A stretch of DNA of 5,323 nt from Cyanobacteria bacterium UBA8803. GTDB taxonomy: Bacteria > Cyanobacteriota > Cyanobacteriia > Cyanobacteriales > Coleofasciculaceae. Within the stretch, counting starts at the first letter, position 1. Each line of letters begins with the position of its first letter. The notes below the pieces were generated by a model, which worked only from the letters and a program-made list of their open reading frames with translations, made no database searches and was not told where the DNA came from. Position numbers and translations under genes: made by a program. Shown in pieces: positions 1-5,323 of the stretch. The stretch is taken from assembly GCA_003505715.1 (NCBI GenBank), contig DNXU01000265.1, positions 8,942-14,264 on the forward strand, given 5' to 3'.

Positions 1-742
1 GCGGCCACAACCAAGCCATATCGAGATGAGCATGGCCCAGCAAGTTAATTTTAGACTGTGGAGTTGGGATTTGGGATAGAAGGGTTTGGCGTAATCTGGA
101 GAGCGATCGCTCAAATTTCCCCTGCTGCGATACCGCCTCCCAATCAATTTCAGTTACAGCTGCCGCCAGGGTATCTAATTGTTCTGGTGCAAAAGCAGCT
201 AAATACTGCTGCAATACCGTTAACTCATCAGCCACGAAACCAGGTTCAATCGAGTTAGTCGATTCATAAATGCAGTGCGATCGCATTAATGCCCCAATAT
301 CATGACCCGGACTCACCAACCTCAACATTACAATAATCTCTTCCCCCGGCACCACCGCTGCACTCAGCAGCACCCTAGCTGTAGAATCAAATAAATCTCC
401 CTCCTGCACTAACCGCCCATTCACAAAAACCTTAACCTCAGCGGCCCACCAAGTCAGCACCAAGCGCAACGCTAATCCCGCCAAAGGATAACCCTGTAAA
501 TCATAGGGAACAATGAATCGCTGACCCAACCACCTTACTTGTTGCCCAGCAGACCAAGTAATATATCCTTTAGCATTCAGCTCAACCCTAGACCAATCTA
601 GAGCTATACCACTCTCCACCAACTCCAGAGGCAGATCTCGCTCACAGTATTGCCAATTGGACTGAACATTCACCTGAGTCAATGCCCGCAGTCGCTCAAT
701 TGATGCTGATAACGATAGAAATTCAGAAGATAACAAACCCAT
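1..742 (-). CDS. Alpha-mannosidase, glycoside hydrolase family 38 (N-terminal part, runs off left edge)
   Basis: An open frame starts at ATG 742-740 and stays open to the left edge, giving 247 codons plus one base. The last residues read GHAHLDMAWLWP (236-247), the signature that opens the GH38 catalytic domain. In that family the H-x-D pair (here H239 and D241) binds the catalytic zinc, and Asp is also the likely nucleophile. The roughly 230 residues before the motif form the N-terminal region found in long bacterial and vacuolar-type alpha-mannosidases of about 1000 residues, so about three quarters of the protein is missing here. It would hydrolyse terminal alpha-mannosyl residues from oligosaccharides. 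No signal peptide is visible (start MGLLSSEFLSLSAS), which suggests a cytoplasmic enzyme. No clear Shine-Dalgarno precedes the ATG; the upstream bases are A/T-rich. Two HIP1 sites lie inside the frame, as expected for a resident chromosomal gene. The family call is strong; substrate linkage is not determinable. Confidence 0.9.
   Translation of the reverse strand, partial: MGLLSSEFLSLSASIERLRALTQVNVQSNWQYCERDLPLELVESGIALDWSRVELNAKGYITWSAGQQVRWLGQRFIVPYDLQGYPLAGLALRLVLTWWAAEVKVFVNGRLVQEGDLFDSTARVLLSAAVVPGEEIIVMLRLVSPGHDIGALMRSHCIYESTNSIEPGFVADELTVLQQYLAAFAPEQLDTLAAAVTEIDWEAVSQQGKFERSLSRLRQTLLSQIPTPQSKINLLGHAHLDMAWLWP
103..110. repeat. HIP1 octamer
   Basis: GCGATCGC palindrome inside the alpha-mannosidase frame, where it encodes part of an E-R-S-L stretch. 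HIP1 is over-represented in many cyanobacterial genomes and supports that origin. Confidence 0.9.
277..284. repeat. HIP1 octamer
   Basis: Second GCGATCGC, again in the mannosidase frame (M-R-S-H). I find no further copy until position 4756, so the whole restriction-modification operon lacks this motif. Confidence 0.9.
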
Positions 743-842
743 TATTTAAATAAAAAATCTAGATCAACATATTTCAAAAAACTCTCACATTCTCAGCCGC
801 TCAATTTCCCCTACACCTACCTCACCCCAGATATCCAACACT

Positions 843-860
843 CTCTGCGTTCTCTACGTT
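843..860. repeat. Tandem 9-mer, CTCTGCGTT-type intergenic repeat
   Basis: CTCTGCGTT (843-851) is followed directly by CTCTACGTT (852-860), with one mismatch. It lies in the 161-bp spacer between the nuclease gene and the mannosidase gene. Short runs of this flavour are, from memory, common between genes of Nostoc relatives; no function is known to me. Apart from this and the adjacent A/T hairpin I see nothing clear in 743-903. The mannosidase promoter must lie in or upstream of it, but no convincing -35/-10 pair stands out. Confidence 0.45.
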
Positions 861-880
861 AAAAATAGGAGAATATTTTT
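861..880 (-). terminator. Weak A/T stem-loop after the nuclease gene
   Basis: AAAAATA (861-867) and TATTTTT (874-880) form a perfect 7-bp inverted repeat around a six-base loop, starting 24 bases beyond the nuclease stop codon. The stem has no G or C pair, so it is a poor intrinsic terminator. It is listed only because of its position at the end of the operon. Confidence 0.2.
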
Positions 881-903
881 GCTGTAGAGTAAGACTGGAG
901 TGT

Positions 904-2235
904 TTAGGAGTTTGGGGTATCTGGTAACTCTTCAGCCAAGATATCTTTTATTGTTAACAACCATTGGTAACAAGGCTCGTCAATTGGTGCAATTGCTCTG
1001 CGTTGCTGTGCCAAGGATTCGGTGTAAGCTGTAATCCAAGCCACAGCAAGTTCTTGCTCCAAAACAGTCTCCTCTGCCAAAGCACGTTTAAACTGTTCTA
1101 CAATCCACTCTTCAAAAGCCATAATTTCTAAAGATATTCCATAAATTTCCTCAATCTCTTTACATCTCGGTTGCATCTCATCAAGCCGCTCAGGTTCAAG
1201 GCTAGTAACAAAACCTGCCCTTCTAACAGCAGGATGTACTTCCAATTTTTCTGATAACTCCTCAATTTCATCTCGTAGATATGCTTTGCCATACTTGGCA
1301 TCCCAAGCTTCTACAATCTGTCTCTCCTCTAACAGCTCAATATCACCAACATTCCCATGCTTTTTGTTGGCTGAACGCATTTGTGACAGAGGTTTCAAAA
1401 TACTGCTGGGAAAAACTTGATAATCTTGCATAGCTTGAAACAAACTGTGCATAGCAATTTCCATTAATCGAGCAGCATAATCAGATACATTAATATGATG
1501 TACAATTAAGCTTAAGGCAATTTCTTTATCAATAAACTTTGCTTCAAAAAACAAACTAAGATTATTAAGTGCCTGAGCAGCTAGTATTTTAAATTTTTCT
1601 GCTTGATTAAGTAACTTTAACAGAAGATATCGTAATGCAACCTCAGGAGCTAATTCCCCTGCTTCTATAGCTTCAACCAGGATTATCCATTCAGAACGCG
1701 CACCTCGTATATTTGCTTTATATACGGTTGAATATGGATAATTTTCTGCTAAGCTACGAGTCATCATAAAACCATCAGCATTTAACCTAAGCAATTCATA
1801 TTTCCGCAAAACAGGTGTAATGTATTGTTTGTCAAGAGAACGCATAGAAATCCCATCGCACCAAGAGAAATCTCTTTTACCTGTGCTACCCTTATGCAAT
1901 CTAATATTCTGTTCAGGCTCAATTGATTTAACACATAACTGTAGTATTGCCAGCCCAACCAATGCTCTGCCAACTTCGCTAGTCACTGATTGAACCAAAC
2001 TATCTAAAATGGCTCTATGCTCTTGTATTAACTCTGAAAAATCACAATTTGCTGATCTATCACTACAAGCTAAGATTTGCCCTTCAAGATAGCCTTGGGC
2101 AAGCTCTACTGCTATTTTCCTATATCTTACTTTTGCCGCTTGGTTCATTCCTCCTTCATGAAAGGTTTGAACTGTTCCATCAGAGAAAACCAGTTCACTC
2201 CTATTGGCATAAACTCTTAAGTGCAGTTCATTCAT
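904..2235 (-). CDS. Putative type II restriction endonuclease, PD-(D/E)xK-like (443 aa)
   Basis: I do not recognise a named family. The strongest internal clue is at residues 297-314: G-D298-I-E, then thirteen residues after D298, D312-A-K314 in IVEAWDAKYGK. A D-(x)n-D-x-K arrangement on predicted strands fits the PD-(D/E)xK nuclease active site, with E300 or E309 as further acidic candidates. The preceding segment (286-296) is rich in R, K, N and H. Residues 117-180 are basic and aromatic (S-T-G-K-R-D-F-S-W, then R-S-L-D-K-Q-Y), resembling the DNA-reading half of some type II enzymes. The rest is largely helical and acidic towards the C-terminus. There is no signal peptide or membrane segment. 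The ATG (2235-2233) lies 7 bases past the methyltransferase stop with no evident Shine-Dalgarno, so translation is probably coupled to the upstream gene. A nuclease beside a cognate methyltransferase is the usual reading; another RM accessory role cannot be excluded. Confidence 0.65.
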   Translation of the reverse strand: MNELHLRVYANRSELVFSDGTVQTFHEGGMNQAAKVRYRKIAVELAQGYLEGQILACSDRSANCDFSELIQEHRAILDSLVQSVTSEVGRALVGLAILQLCVKSIEPEQNIRLHKGSTGKRDFSWCDGISMRSLDKQYITPVLRKYELLRLNADGFMMTRSLAENYPYSTVYKANIRGARSEWIILVEAIEAGELAPEVALRYLLLKLLNQAEKFKILAAQALNNLSLFFEAKFIDKEIALSLIVHHINVSDYAARLMEIAMHSLFQAMQDYQVFPSSILKPLSQMRSANKKHGNVGDIELLEERQIVEAWDAKYGKAYLRDEIEELSEKLEVHPAVRRAGFVTSLEPERLDEMQPRCKEIEEIYGISLEIMAFEEWIVEQFKRALAEETVLEQELAVAWITAYTESLAQQRRAIAPIDEPCYQWLLTIKDILAEELPDTPNS

Positions 2236-2242
2236 AACGCAG

Positions 2243-4222
2243 CTATAAAATTTTACGGAGTTGAACGCTTTTGGGAGTCAGTGTCGGGAAGGCATAAGGA
2301 ATTAGATACTCACCTGCGGGAATCTGAGGATTGGTATTGTGGCTTCTAACTTCATAGCCCATAGCTCTTAAAGATTGAAGGTAGAAGAATATGTCTTCTT
2401 CTTGGACACCCCAATTGTCGGCAAAATCTTTGGCTTTAAGTTGAGCAGAAGTACCAATACATCTTGTTACACATTGCACTACATGCCAAAATGAATTAAC
2501 TTTTGAATTAATACAGAAGCTCATGACTCCAGTGATGCGGGGCTTGTACTGATAATACCCCGATAACTGGACTAAATCTGCTTTACCTGTAGCCTTATTC
2601 AACTTCTCTTCAAAGGCTTTCCAAAGAGATATAAAGATTTGTGTATCCAACTGTTTAGCACGCAGCTGAACTGAGTTCGTCCCCAGAACCCATTCATCAT
2701 AGCCAGATGAAGGATATACCTCAATGATAAATTGATCTGGTTCCTCCCAATCGCCATTAGCACTTGCTGTAATCTGCCAATAAGAATGATTTAAGTCATA
2801 ATTCAAGTAAATTTTCACACAACCAGAAGATGGTTTTTTAGTCCATGAAAAATTTTCCATAGACAAGAATCTGATAGACTCTCCTTTTTTCTCGTAAATA
2901 GAATCAGTTAAATTGCGAATTTTTCCTTTCTTATACAAATCATTAATCGCCATGTGAGCTTTTTCAAAATAAATTTTTGTCAGCTCTCTTTTACGCTGTC
3001 TAAAACCCAATTTTTGGCTCGGATTTAAATAAGCAAGCTTAAATGGCAACCCAACATTCATTACTTGATCTAAAATACTAAGGGCTAGCATTCTAGCTAA
3101 CTGAGGAGGAACGGAATTGCCAATTTGCTCAATAACAGCTTGCCGATTCCCTATTATTTCATATTCATCAGGGATAGTTTGCAAACGTTTTAACTCAGAT
3201 ATTGAAAATCTGCGATTTTCCCAACTAAATGGGCCAGTATATTGACCGCCCTGAGCTTTGATAGTTCGTACTGGAGTATCTGGGTCTGCTTTATAGAGGA
3301 AATCAGAAAATTTAGATCTCCAACTGAAGATTGGGTTAGGATAGCCCATTTCCTTTGTATAAAAGCTGTAGTTCAGGCCAGGTGGAATATTTTCAAGTAA
3401 ATGACCAAATCGTCCGCCTAAACCTGGTTCTATGCCTGAAATATCAGCATCTTCTACAGCCTTAGCTGCTGAATAATAGGGACGTTGGTCGAGGGAATCA
3501 AAGCCATGAGTAGGATAAGGGAATAGATATTCCCCCTGTTTTAAGCCTACAACAAACAAGCGCTCTCTATGTTGAGGTACACCGTAGTCAGCAGCATCTA
3601 GAATACGGAAGTAAATACTATAGCCAACTTCTCGAAAAGCTGCTTGAATTTCTTGCCATGCTTCTCCGCCATTGGCACCAGTAATCCCATATACATTTTC
3701 AAATAAAAATCCTTTGGGTTGAAGCAGTTTGAGAATGCGCACATATTCTTGGAATAGTGTTCCCCTGGCATCTGTGGTTCCAGACACCCCAGCAGCCCTA
3801 CGCCCAGCAGCAGAAAAGGTTTGACATGGTGGGCCGCCAATAATGAAATCAACTTTGAGGTTAGGAGCGGGAGAATAGTCTCTAATGTCAGTACAAATTG
3901 CCTTAGAACCTTCCAACCATTTCCCTGCTTGAGAATTTTTTTGGAGCGTCTGAATATATTTAATTTCCAGTTCAACCATCTGGACTATTTCAAATCCAGA
4001 ATCGTGAAATGCTATATCTAGCCCCCCACCGCCAGAAAACAAACTAAGTGTTTTAATGGGAGCAATACCCTGCTGCCGCAACCATTGACGCAGAGACTTG
4101 CCGAAATGGTCAGGCCATACTGCCTCTTGCCCCACCTCAAGAGTATCTAAAATATTTTGAAACCAACTTGTATTAGCTAGCTCAGAGTTGAATATTTCAA
4201 GAGCAAGGGATAATTGCTGCAT
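2243..4222 (-). CDS. dcm: DNA (cytosine-5-)-methyltransferase with long C-terminal extension
   Basis: It transfers a methyl group from S-adenosylmethionine to C5 of cytosine within a recognition sequence, here presumably protecting host DNA from the adjacent nuclease. The conserved motifs are in the standard order: motif I FSGGGGLDIAF (62-72, cofactor binding); motif II V-E-L-E near 83-86; motif IV GGPPCQ with catalytic C133; motif VI ENV 175-177; motif VIII QHRERL 217-222; motif IX around 337-354; motif X GNSVPP 368-373. The target-recognition region is about 225-335. Most stand-alone enzymes end soon after motif X, near residue 385-400; this one continues to 659. The extra region has an aromatic, strand-rich part (about 455-580) and a helical part (about 590-628) that could be a winged helix. 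The protein has 61 residues before motif I. ATG 4222-4220 lacks a strong Shine-Dalgarno (AAAGAAAG precedes it). Symbol dcm is the family-level label only, not a claim of E. coli Dcm specificity. Confidence 0.96.
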   Translation of the reverse strand: MQQLSLALEIFNSELANTSWFQNILDTLEVGQEAVWPDHFGKSLRQWLRQQGIAPIKTLSLFSGGGGLDIAFHDSGFEIVQMVELEIKYIQTLQKNSQAGKWLEGSKAICTDIRDYSPAPNLKVDFIIGGPPCQTFSAAGRRAAGVSGTTDARGTLFQEYVRILKLLQPKGFLFENVYGITGANGGEAWQEIQAAFREVGYSIYFRILDAADYGVPQHRERLFVVGLKQGEYLFPYPTHGFDSLDQRPYYSAAKAVEDADISGIEPGLGGRFGHLLENIPPGLNYSFYTKEMGYPNPIFSWRSKFSDFLYKADPDTPVRTIKAQGGQYTGPFSWENRRFSISELKRLQTIPDEYEIIGNRQAVIEQIGNSVPPQLARMLALSILDQVMNVGLPFKLAYLNPSQKLGFRQRKRELTKIYFEKAHMAINDLYKKGKIRNLTDSIYEKKGESIRFLSMENFSWTKKPSSGCVKIYLNYDLNHSYWQITASANGDWEEPDQFIIEVYPSSGYDEWVLGTNSVQLRAKQLDTQIFISLWKAFEEKLNKATGKADLVQLSGYYQYKPRITGVMSFCINSKVNSFWHVVQCVTRCIGTSAQLKAKDFADNWGVQEEDIFFYLQSLRAMGYEVRSHNTNPQIPAGEYLIPYAFPTLTPKSVQLRKIL

Positions 4223-4254
4223 TGCTTTCTTTGACTAATTAGGGGGAATATAAA

Positions 4255-4268
4255 CTACATTTTTGTAG
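4255..4268. promoter_or_regulatory. Inverted repeat upstream of the methyltransferase gene
   Basis: CTACA (4255-4259), TTTT, TGTAG (4264-4268) is a perfect 5-bp inverted repeat 32 bases upstream of the methyltransferase start. It lies in the short region that must contain the RM promoter. Placement fits an operator, but the repeat is short and A/T-rich and could be chance. Confidence 0.3.
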
Positions 4269-4277
4269 CATCGGGCT

Positions 4278-4307
4278 TGTATAAACAGGTTTTAAGCATA
4301 TGGGCAA
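4278..4307 (-). promoter_or_regulatory. Candidate promoter for the restriction-modification operon
   Basis: On the minus strand TTGCCC (4307-4302) is followed after 18 bases by TATACA (4283-4278), a plausible sigma-70-type pair 56 bases before the methyltransferase ATG. An alternative -10, TATATT (4252-4247), lacks a good -35. If right, the -35 lies inside the remaining toxin reading frame. No experimental support; assigned by eye. Confidence 0.25.
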
Positions 4308-4480
4308 GGCAGCACGGCGTTGATTGGTGGTCAGAGGAATAGCAATGATTGTAGTTGAGAACTGGGAAATTAGGTCATTTTGGAAGATAATGACGGGACG
4401 AGTACCTGCTTGTTCAGAACCTTGGGTCAGATCGAGATCAGCTAACCAAACTTCACCTCGCTTCAGCGGATTGGTCATGT

Positions 4481-4711
4481 TTAGCCTTCCTGATGAAGCA
4501 TTGCTGCATAATCCTTCATGCCCGCCTCAGCAAGAGTACGGTCTTCATCAGCAAATTCCGTAAATAGGGCAGCCAACTGGGTTGGATCGAGGATAGCTCG
4601 ACGACGCTGCTCACGAAACTTCAAAAAGGCGATGAAGTCAGCCACTTGCTGAAGTTGAGCGCGGGTCAGTTGATCTAAGTCTTGCTTGAGGGTTTCAGCG
4701 CTGATGGACAT
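4481..4711 (-). CDS. Antitoxin of the MazF/PemK-type pair (76 aa)
   Basis: A small, highly charged protein directly upstream of, and almost touching, the toxin frame. Residues 5-37 are predicted to be two amphipathic helices (ETLKQDLDQLTRAQLQQVAD onward, then a K-F-R-E-Q-R-R-R basic end). This is the N-terminal style of small cyanobacterial antitoxins encoded beside PemK/MazF toxins. Residues 38-76 are more acidic and contain two further short helices, the part expected to wrap the toxin. The frame is complete and shows no damage, unlike its partner. Such antitoxins neutralise the toxin and usually repress their own promoter; the inverted repeats at 4766-4783 are possible binding sites. The start ATG (4711-4709) has no strong Shine-Dalgarno. 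I recognise the role from size, context and composition rather than from a distinctive motif. Confidence 0.72.
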   Translation of the reverse strand: MSISAETLKQDLDQLTRAQLQQVADFIAFLKFREQRRRAILDPTQLAALFTEFADEDRTLAEAGMKDYAAMLHQEG

Positions 4712-4741
4712 AGCAGGAAGATAATAGTCAGAAGTTTTTCT

Positions 4742-4747
4742 ATTGTA
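4742..4747 (-). promoter_or_regulatory. Candidate -10 box of the toxin-antitoxin operon
   Basis: TACAAT on the minus strand, 30 bases before the antitoxin ATG, is a good -10 match. No good -35 lies at 16-18 bases; the sequence there is G/C-rich and contains a HIP1 site. That would fit a weak or regulator-dependent promoter. Confidence 0.35.
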
Positions 4748-4755
4748 CGCTCATA

Positions 4756-4763
4756 GCGATCGC
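4756..4763. repeat. HIP1 octamer
   Basis: GCGATCGC located between the candidate -10 and the inverted repeats upstream of the antitoxin gene. It is the first copy to the right of the RM operon. Confidence 0.9.
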
Positions 4764-4765
4764 CA

Positions 4766-4783
4766 AACCGTTCGGTTGAACCG
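4766..4783. promoter_or_regulatory. Alternating AACCG/CGGTT repeats, possible antitoxin operator
   Basis: AACCG (4766-4770), tt, CGGTT (4773-4777), g, AACCG (4779-4783): three copies of one pentamer in alternating orientation, giving two overlapping inverted repeats. They lie about 20-40 bases upstream of the candidate -10 of the toxin-antitoxin operon, where an autorepressor could bind. The function is inferred from position only. Confidence 0.35.
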
Positions 4784-4790
4784 CAACAGG

Positions 4791-4808
4791 AGTACCCTCA
4801 AGGGTACT
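4791..4808. repeat. Perfect 18-bp inverted repeat
   Basis: AGTACCCT (4791-4798), CA, AGGGTACT (4801-4808). The two arms are exact reverse complements over 8 bases with a 2-base centre, too tight for a full RNA hairpin but suited to a dimeric DNA-binding protein or to a leftover repeat end. It lies between the antitoxin promoter region and the start of the HAD remnant. Confidence 0.6.
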
Positions 4809-4814
4809 ATTCAG

Positions 4815-4953
4815 ATGTTAAGTGGGGCTAAGTTTATCCAGAACCCCCATGACCAGAAGATTATTAAGGGAGCGGATGAGGCGATCGCTGCCCTGGAGTA
4901 AACAGGGATACACCATTGTTGGTATCTCAAACCAGGGTGGTGTAGCAGCAGGG
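4815..4953 (+). pseudogene. HAD-IIIA phosphatase fragment, frameshifted
   Basis: Two pieces in different frames read as one protein segment. Frame one from 4815 gives GAKFIQNPHDQKIIKGADEA and then I-A-A-L before a stop at 4899-4901. A shift of one base gives WSKQGYTIVGISNQGGVAAG (4894-4953). The order matches HAD-IIIA hydrolases of the histidinol-phosphatase, heptose-bisphosphatase and polynucleotide 3'-phosphatase group: the F-I-x-N-P-x-D-Q-K region, then the motif II Ser-Asn-Gln followed by G-G-V-A-A-G. The nucleophile motif D-L-D-G-T that should precede it is absent. After 4953 the translation (I-G-F-P-P-T-A-R) no longer fits the family, so motif III and the acidic C-terminal residues are lost too. 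Only about 46 residues survive of some 160-200. It cannot encode an active enzyme. A GTG-initiated frame from 4822 includes the second piece but has an out-of-family N-terminus. Confidence 0.62.
4881..4888. repeat. HIP1 octamer
   Basis: GCGATCGC inside the HAD remnant, where it encodes A-I-A of the first piece. Its survival suggests the decayed gene belonged to the cyanobacterial background. Confidence 0.9.
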
Positions 4954-4997
4954 ATAGGATTTCCCCCAACGGCAAGATGGGCTGTAATTCAAGGTAG

Positions 4998-5323
4998 TTA
5001 TTTGGTTGTCCTTCTGAACAGACCCAACAAAGAAAACCAATCCATCTCCTTAGCAACAATAATTTCTTTGCTCAGATCGAGCGCCGCAACTATTATTTGA
5101 CGATTGATGACTCTATTCTCTATTTCTTGAATCTTTCTAAATACTTGGTTCTCCTCCGCTTCCGAGCTGAAATTCCCAATTATAACCCAGATAGGCCAAT
5201 GGGGTATGCCCAAAAAATTTTCACAGATTTCTATCAGTTCCTCGAACGATCCTGGAGATAATTGAGATAAACTGAAGATCCGCACATCCAGTCCTTCGTT
5301 CCAATCCGGGTCTATATCCAACA
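4998..5323 (-). CDS. Unrecognised protein, C-terminal part (enters from right edge)
   Basis: An open frame runs from the right edge to a TAA at 5000-4998, giving at least 108 residues. A TTG at 5321-5319 could be a start, but the frame is open to the edge and there is no ribosome-binding evidence, so I treat it as the C-terminal part of a longer gene. Visible features are a hydrophobic strand-like segment I-P-H-W-P-I-W-V-I-I-G-N-F, a charged helix E-A-E-E-N-Q-V-F-R-K-I-Q-E-I-E-N-R, a second strand R-Q-I-I-V-A-A-L-D-L-S, and a basic tail L-F-R-R-T-T-K. The pattern is an alpha/beta fold, soluble, with no membrane segment. I recognise no catalytic motif and assign no function. It converges on the plus-strand HAD remnant, and only 44 bases separate their ends, so its own C-terminus may have been altered by the rearrangement that broke the HAD gene. 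Confidence 0.5.
   Translation of the reverse strand, partial: LDIDPDWNEGLDVRIFSLSQLSPGSFEELIEICENFLGIPHWPIWVIIGNFSSEAEENQVFRKIQEIENRVINRQIIVAALDLSKEIIVAKEMDWFSLLGLFRRTTK

Larger units (their letters stand above)
4239..4478 (-). pseudogene. MazF/PemK-type toxin, 3'-truncated
   Basis: Residues 1-63 are a textbook MazF/PemK start: KRGEVWLADLDLTQGSEQ, then AGTRPVIIFQND and IAIPLTTNQ. Family members are ribosome-independent mRNA interferases. By alignment from memory with B. subtilis MazF, the active-site Arg25 and Thr48 correspond to R27 and T50, both kept. From residue 64 the frame reads P-V-Y-T-S-P-M-L-Q-K and stops at 79, with no resemblance to the family, whereas full-length toxins run to about 110 residues. 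The second half, with conserved strands and the dimer and antitoxin interface, is missing. The usual D-P-T is D-L-T here (L17), a second sign of relaxed selection. The ATG is 2 bases past the antitoxin stop (TAA-AC-ATG), a standard coupled arrangement. The break near 4289 sits at the edge of the RM operon. Most likely inactive, though an in-frame short product would still be made. Confidence 0.8.

Noticed and set aside
58..258. Plus-strand 66-aa reading frame
   Set aside because: It lies opposite the strongly supported GH38 mannosidase frame, shows no family resemblance, and is best explained as a shadow.
743..903. Missing 3' half of the toxin gene on the far side of the RM operon
   Set aside because: A minus-strand reading G-E-I-E-R-L-R-M then stop slightly recalls toxin C-termini but is far too short, with no other conserved positions.
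1537..1545. E-A-K (residues 231-233) of the 443-aa protein as nuclease active site
   Set aside because: No matching acidic residue on a strand lies at the right distance upstream, and the surroundings look helical; the D298/D312/K314 set is a better candidate.
3598..3975. 125-aa minus-strand frame inside the methyltransferase gene
   Set aside because: It overlaps catalytic motifs II-VIII of the methyltransferase in another frame, and its residues look random.
4822..5100. 92-aa plus-strand frame as a real gene
   Set aside because: Only residues around W-S-K-Q-G-Y to G-V-A-A-G resemble a family; the N-terminus is out of family and the rest runs opposite the right-edge gene. Treated as part of a frameshifted remnant.
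1..5323. CRISPR array, tRNA, rRNA or insertion sequence
   Set aside because: No regularly spaced repeats, no cloverleaf or rRNA-like stretches, and no transposase motifs or terminal inverted repeats with target duplications were seen.

Overview
The window looks cyanobacterial, probably a filamentous Nostocales-type genome. It carries four copies of the HIP1 octamer GCGATCGC (103-110, 277-284, 4756-4763, 4881-4888), a hallmark of many cyanobacterial genomes. It also has a 'CTCTGCGTT'-type intergenic tandem of the kind I associate with Nostoc relatives, and a MazF-type toxin-antitoxin pair of familiar cyanobacterial style. The genus assignment is inference; no taxonomic marker gene is present.

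Layout, left to right; every intact gene reads on the minus strand. Positions 1-742 hold the N-terminal 247 residues of a GH38 alpha-mannosidase, cut by the window edge just after its zinc-binding HxD motif. A 161-bp spacer (743-903) holds a short tandem repeat and a weak A/T hairpin. Positions 904-2235 encode a 443-aa protein with a GD-x13-DAK signature, best read as a type II restriction endonuclease of a family I cannot name. Seven bases upstream of it ends a 659-aa DNA cytosine-5 methyltransferase (2243-4222) that has all the catalytic motifs plus an unexplained C-terminal extension of about 270 residues. Together they look like a complete restriction-modification (RM) operon with the methyltransferase first. 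Positions 4239-4711 hold an intact antitoxin gene and a mazF/pemK-like toxin gene that loses family resemblance at residue 63, right where the RM promoter region begins. Beyond the toxin-antitoxin promoter (about 4742) lie two sets of inverted repeats. They are followed by a plus-strand frameshifted fragment of a HAD-IIIA phosphatase (4815-4953), and then by the C-terminal part of an unrecognised minus-strand gene (4998-5323) that enters from the right edge.

Interpretation: this is a small defence or accessory islet beside a housekeeping-type gene. The RM operon has no HIP1 sites across roughly 4.5 kb. It abuts a 3'-truncated toxin gene and sits next to gene debris, all consistent with acquisition by transfer followed by rearrangement. 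In the proposed system the methyltransferase protects a shared recognition sequence that the downstream nuclease would cut when unmethylated. No separate controller (C) gene is visible, so regulation may come from translation order and from the methyltransferase itself. The least explained parts are the nuclease family, the methyltransferase C-terminal extension and the right-edge gene.
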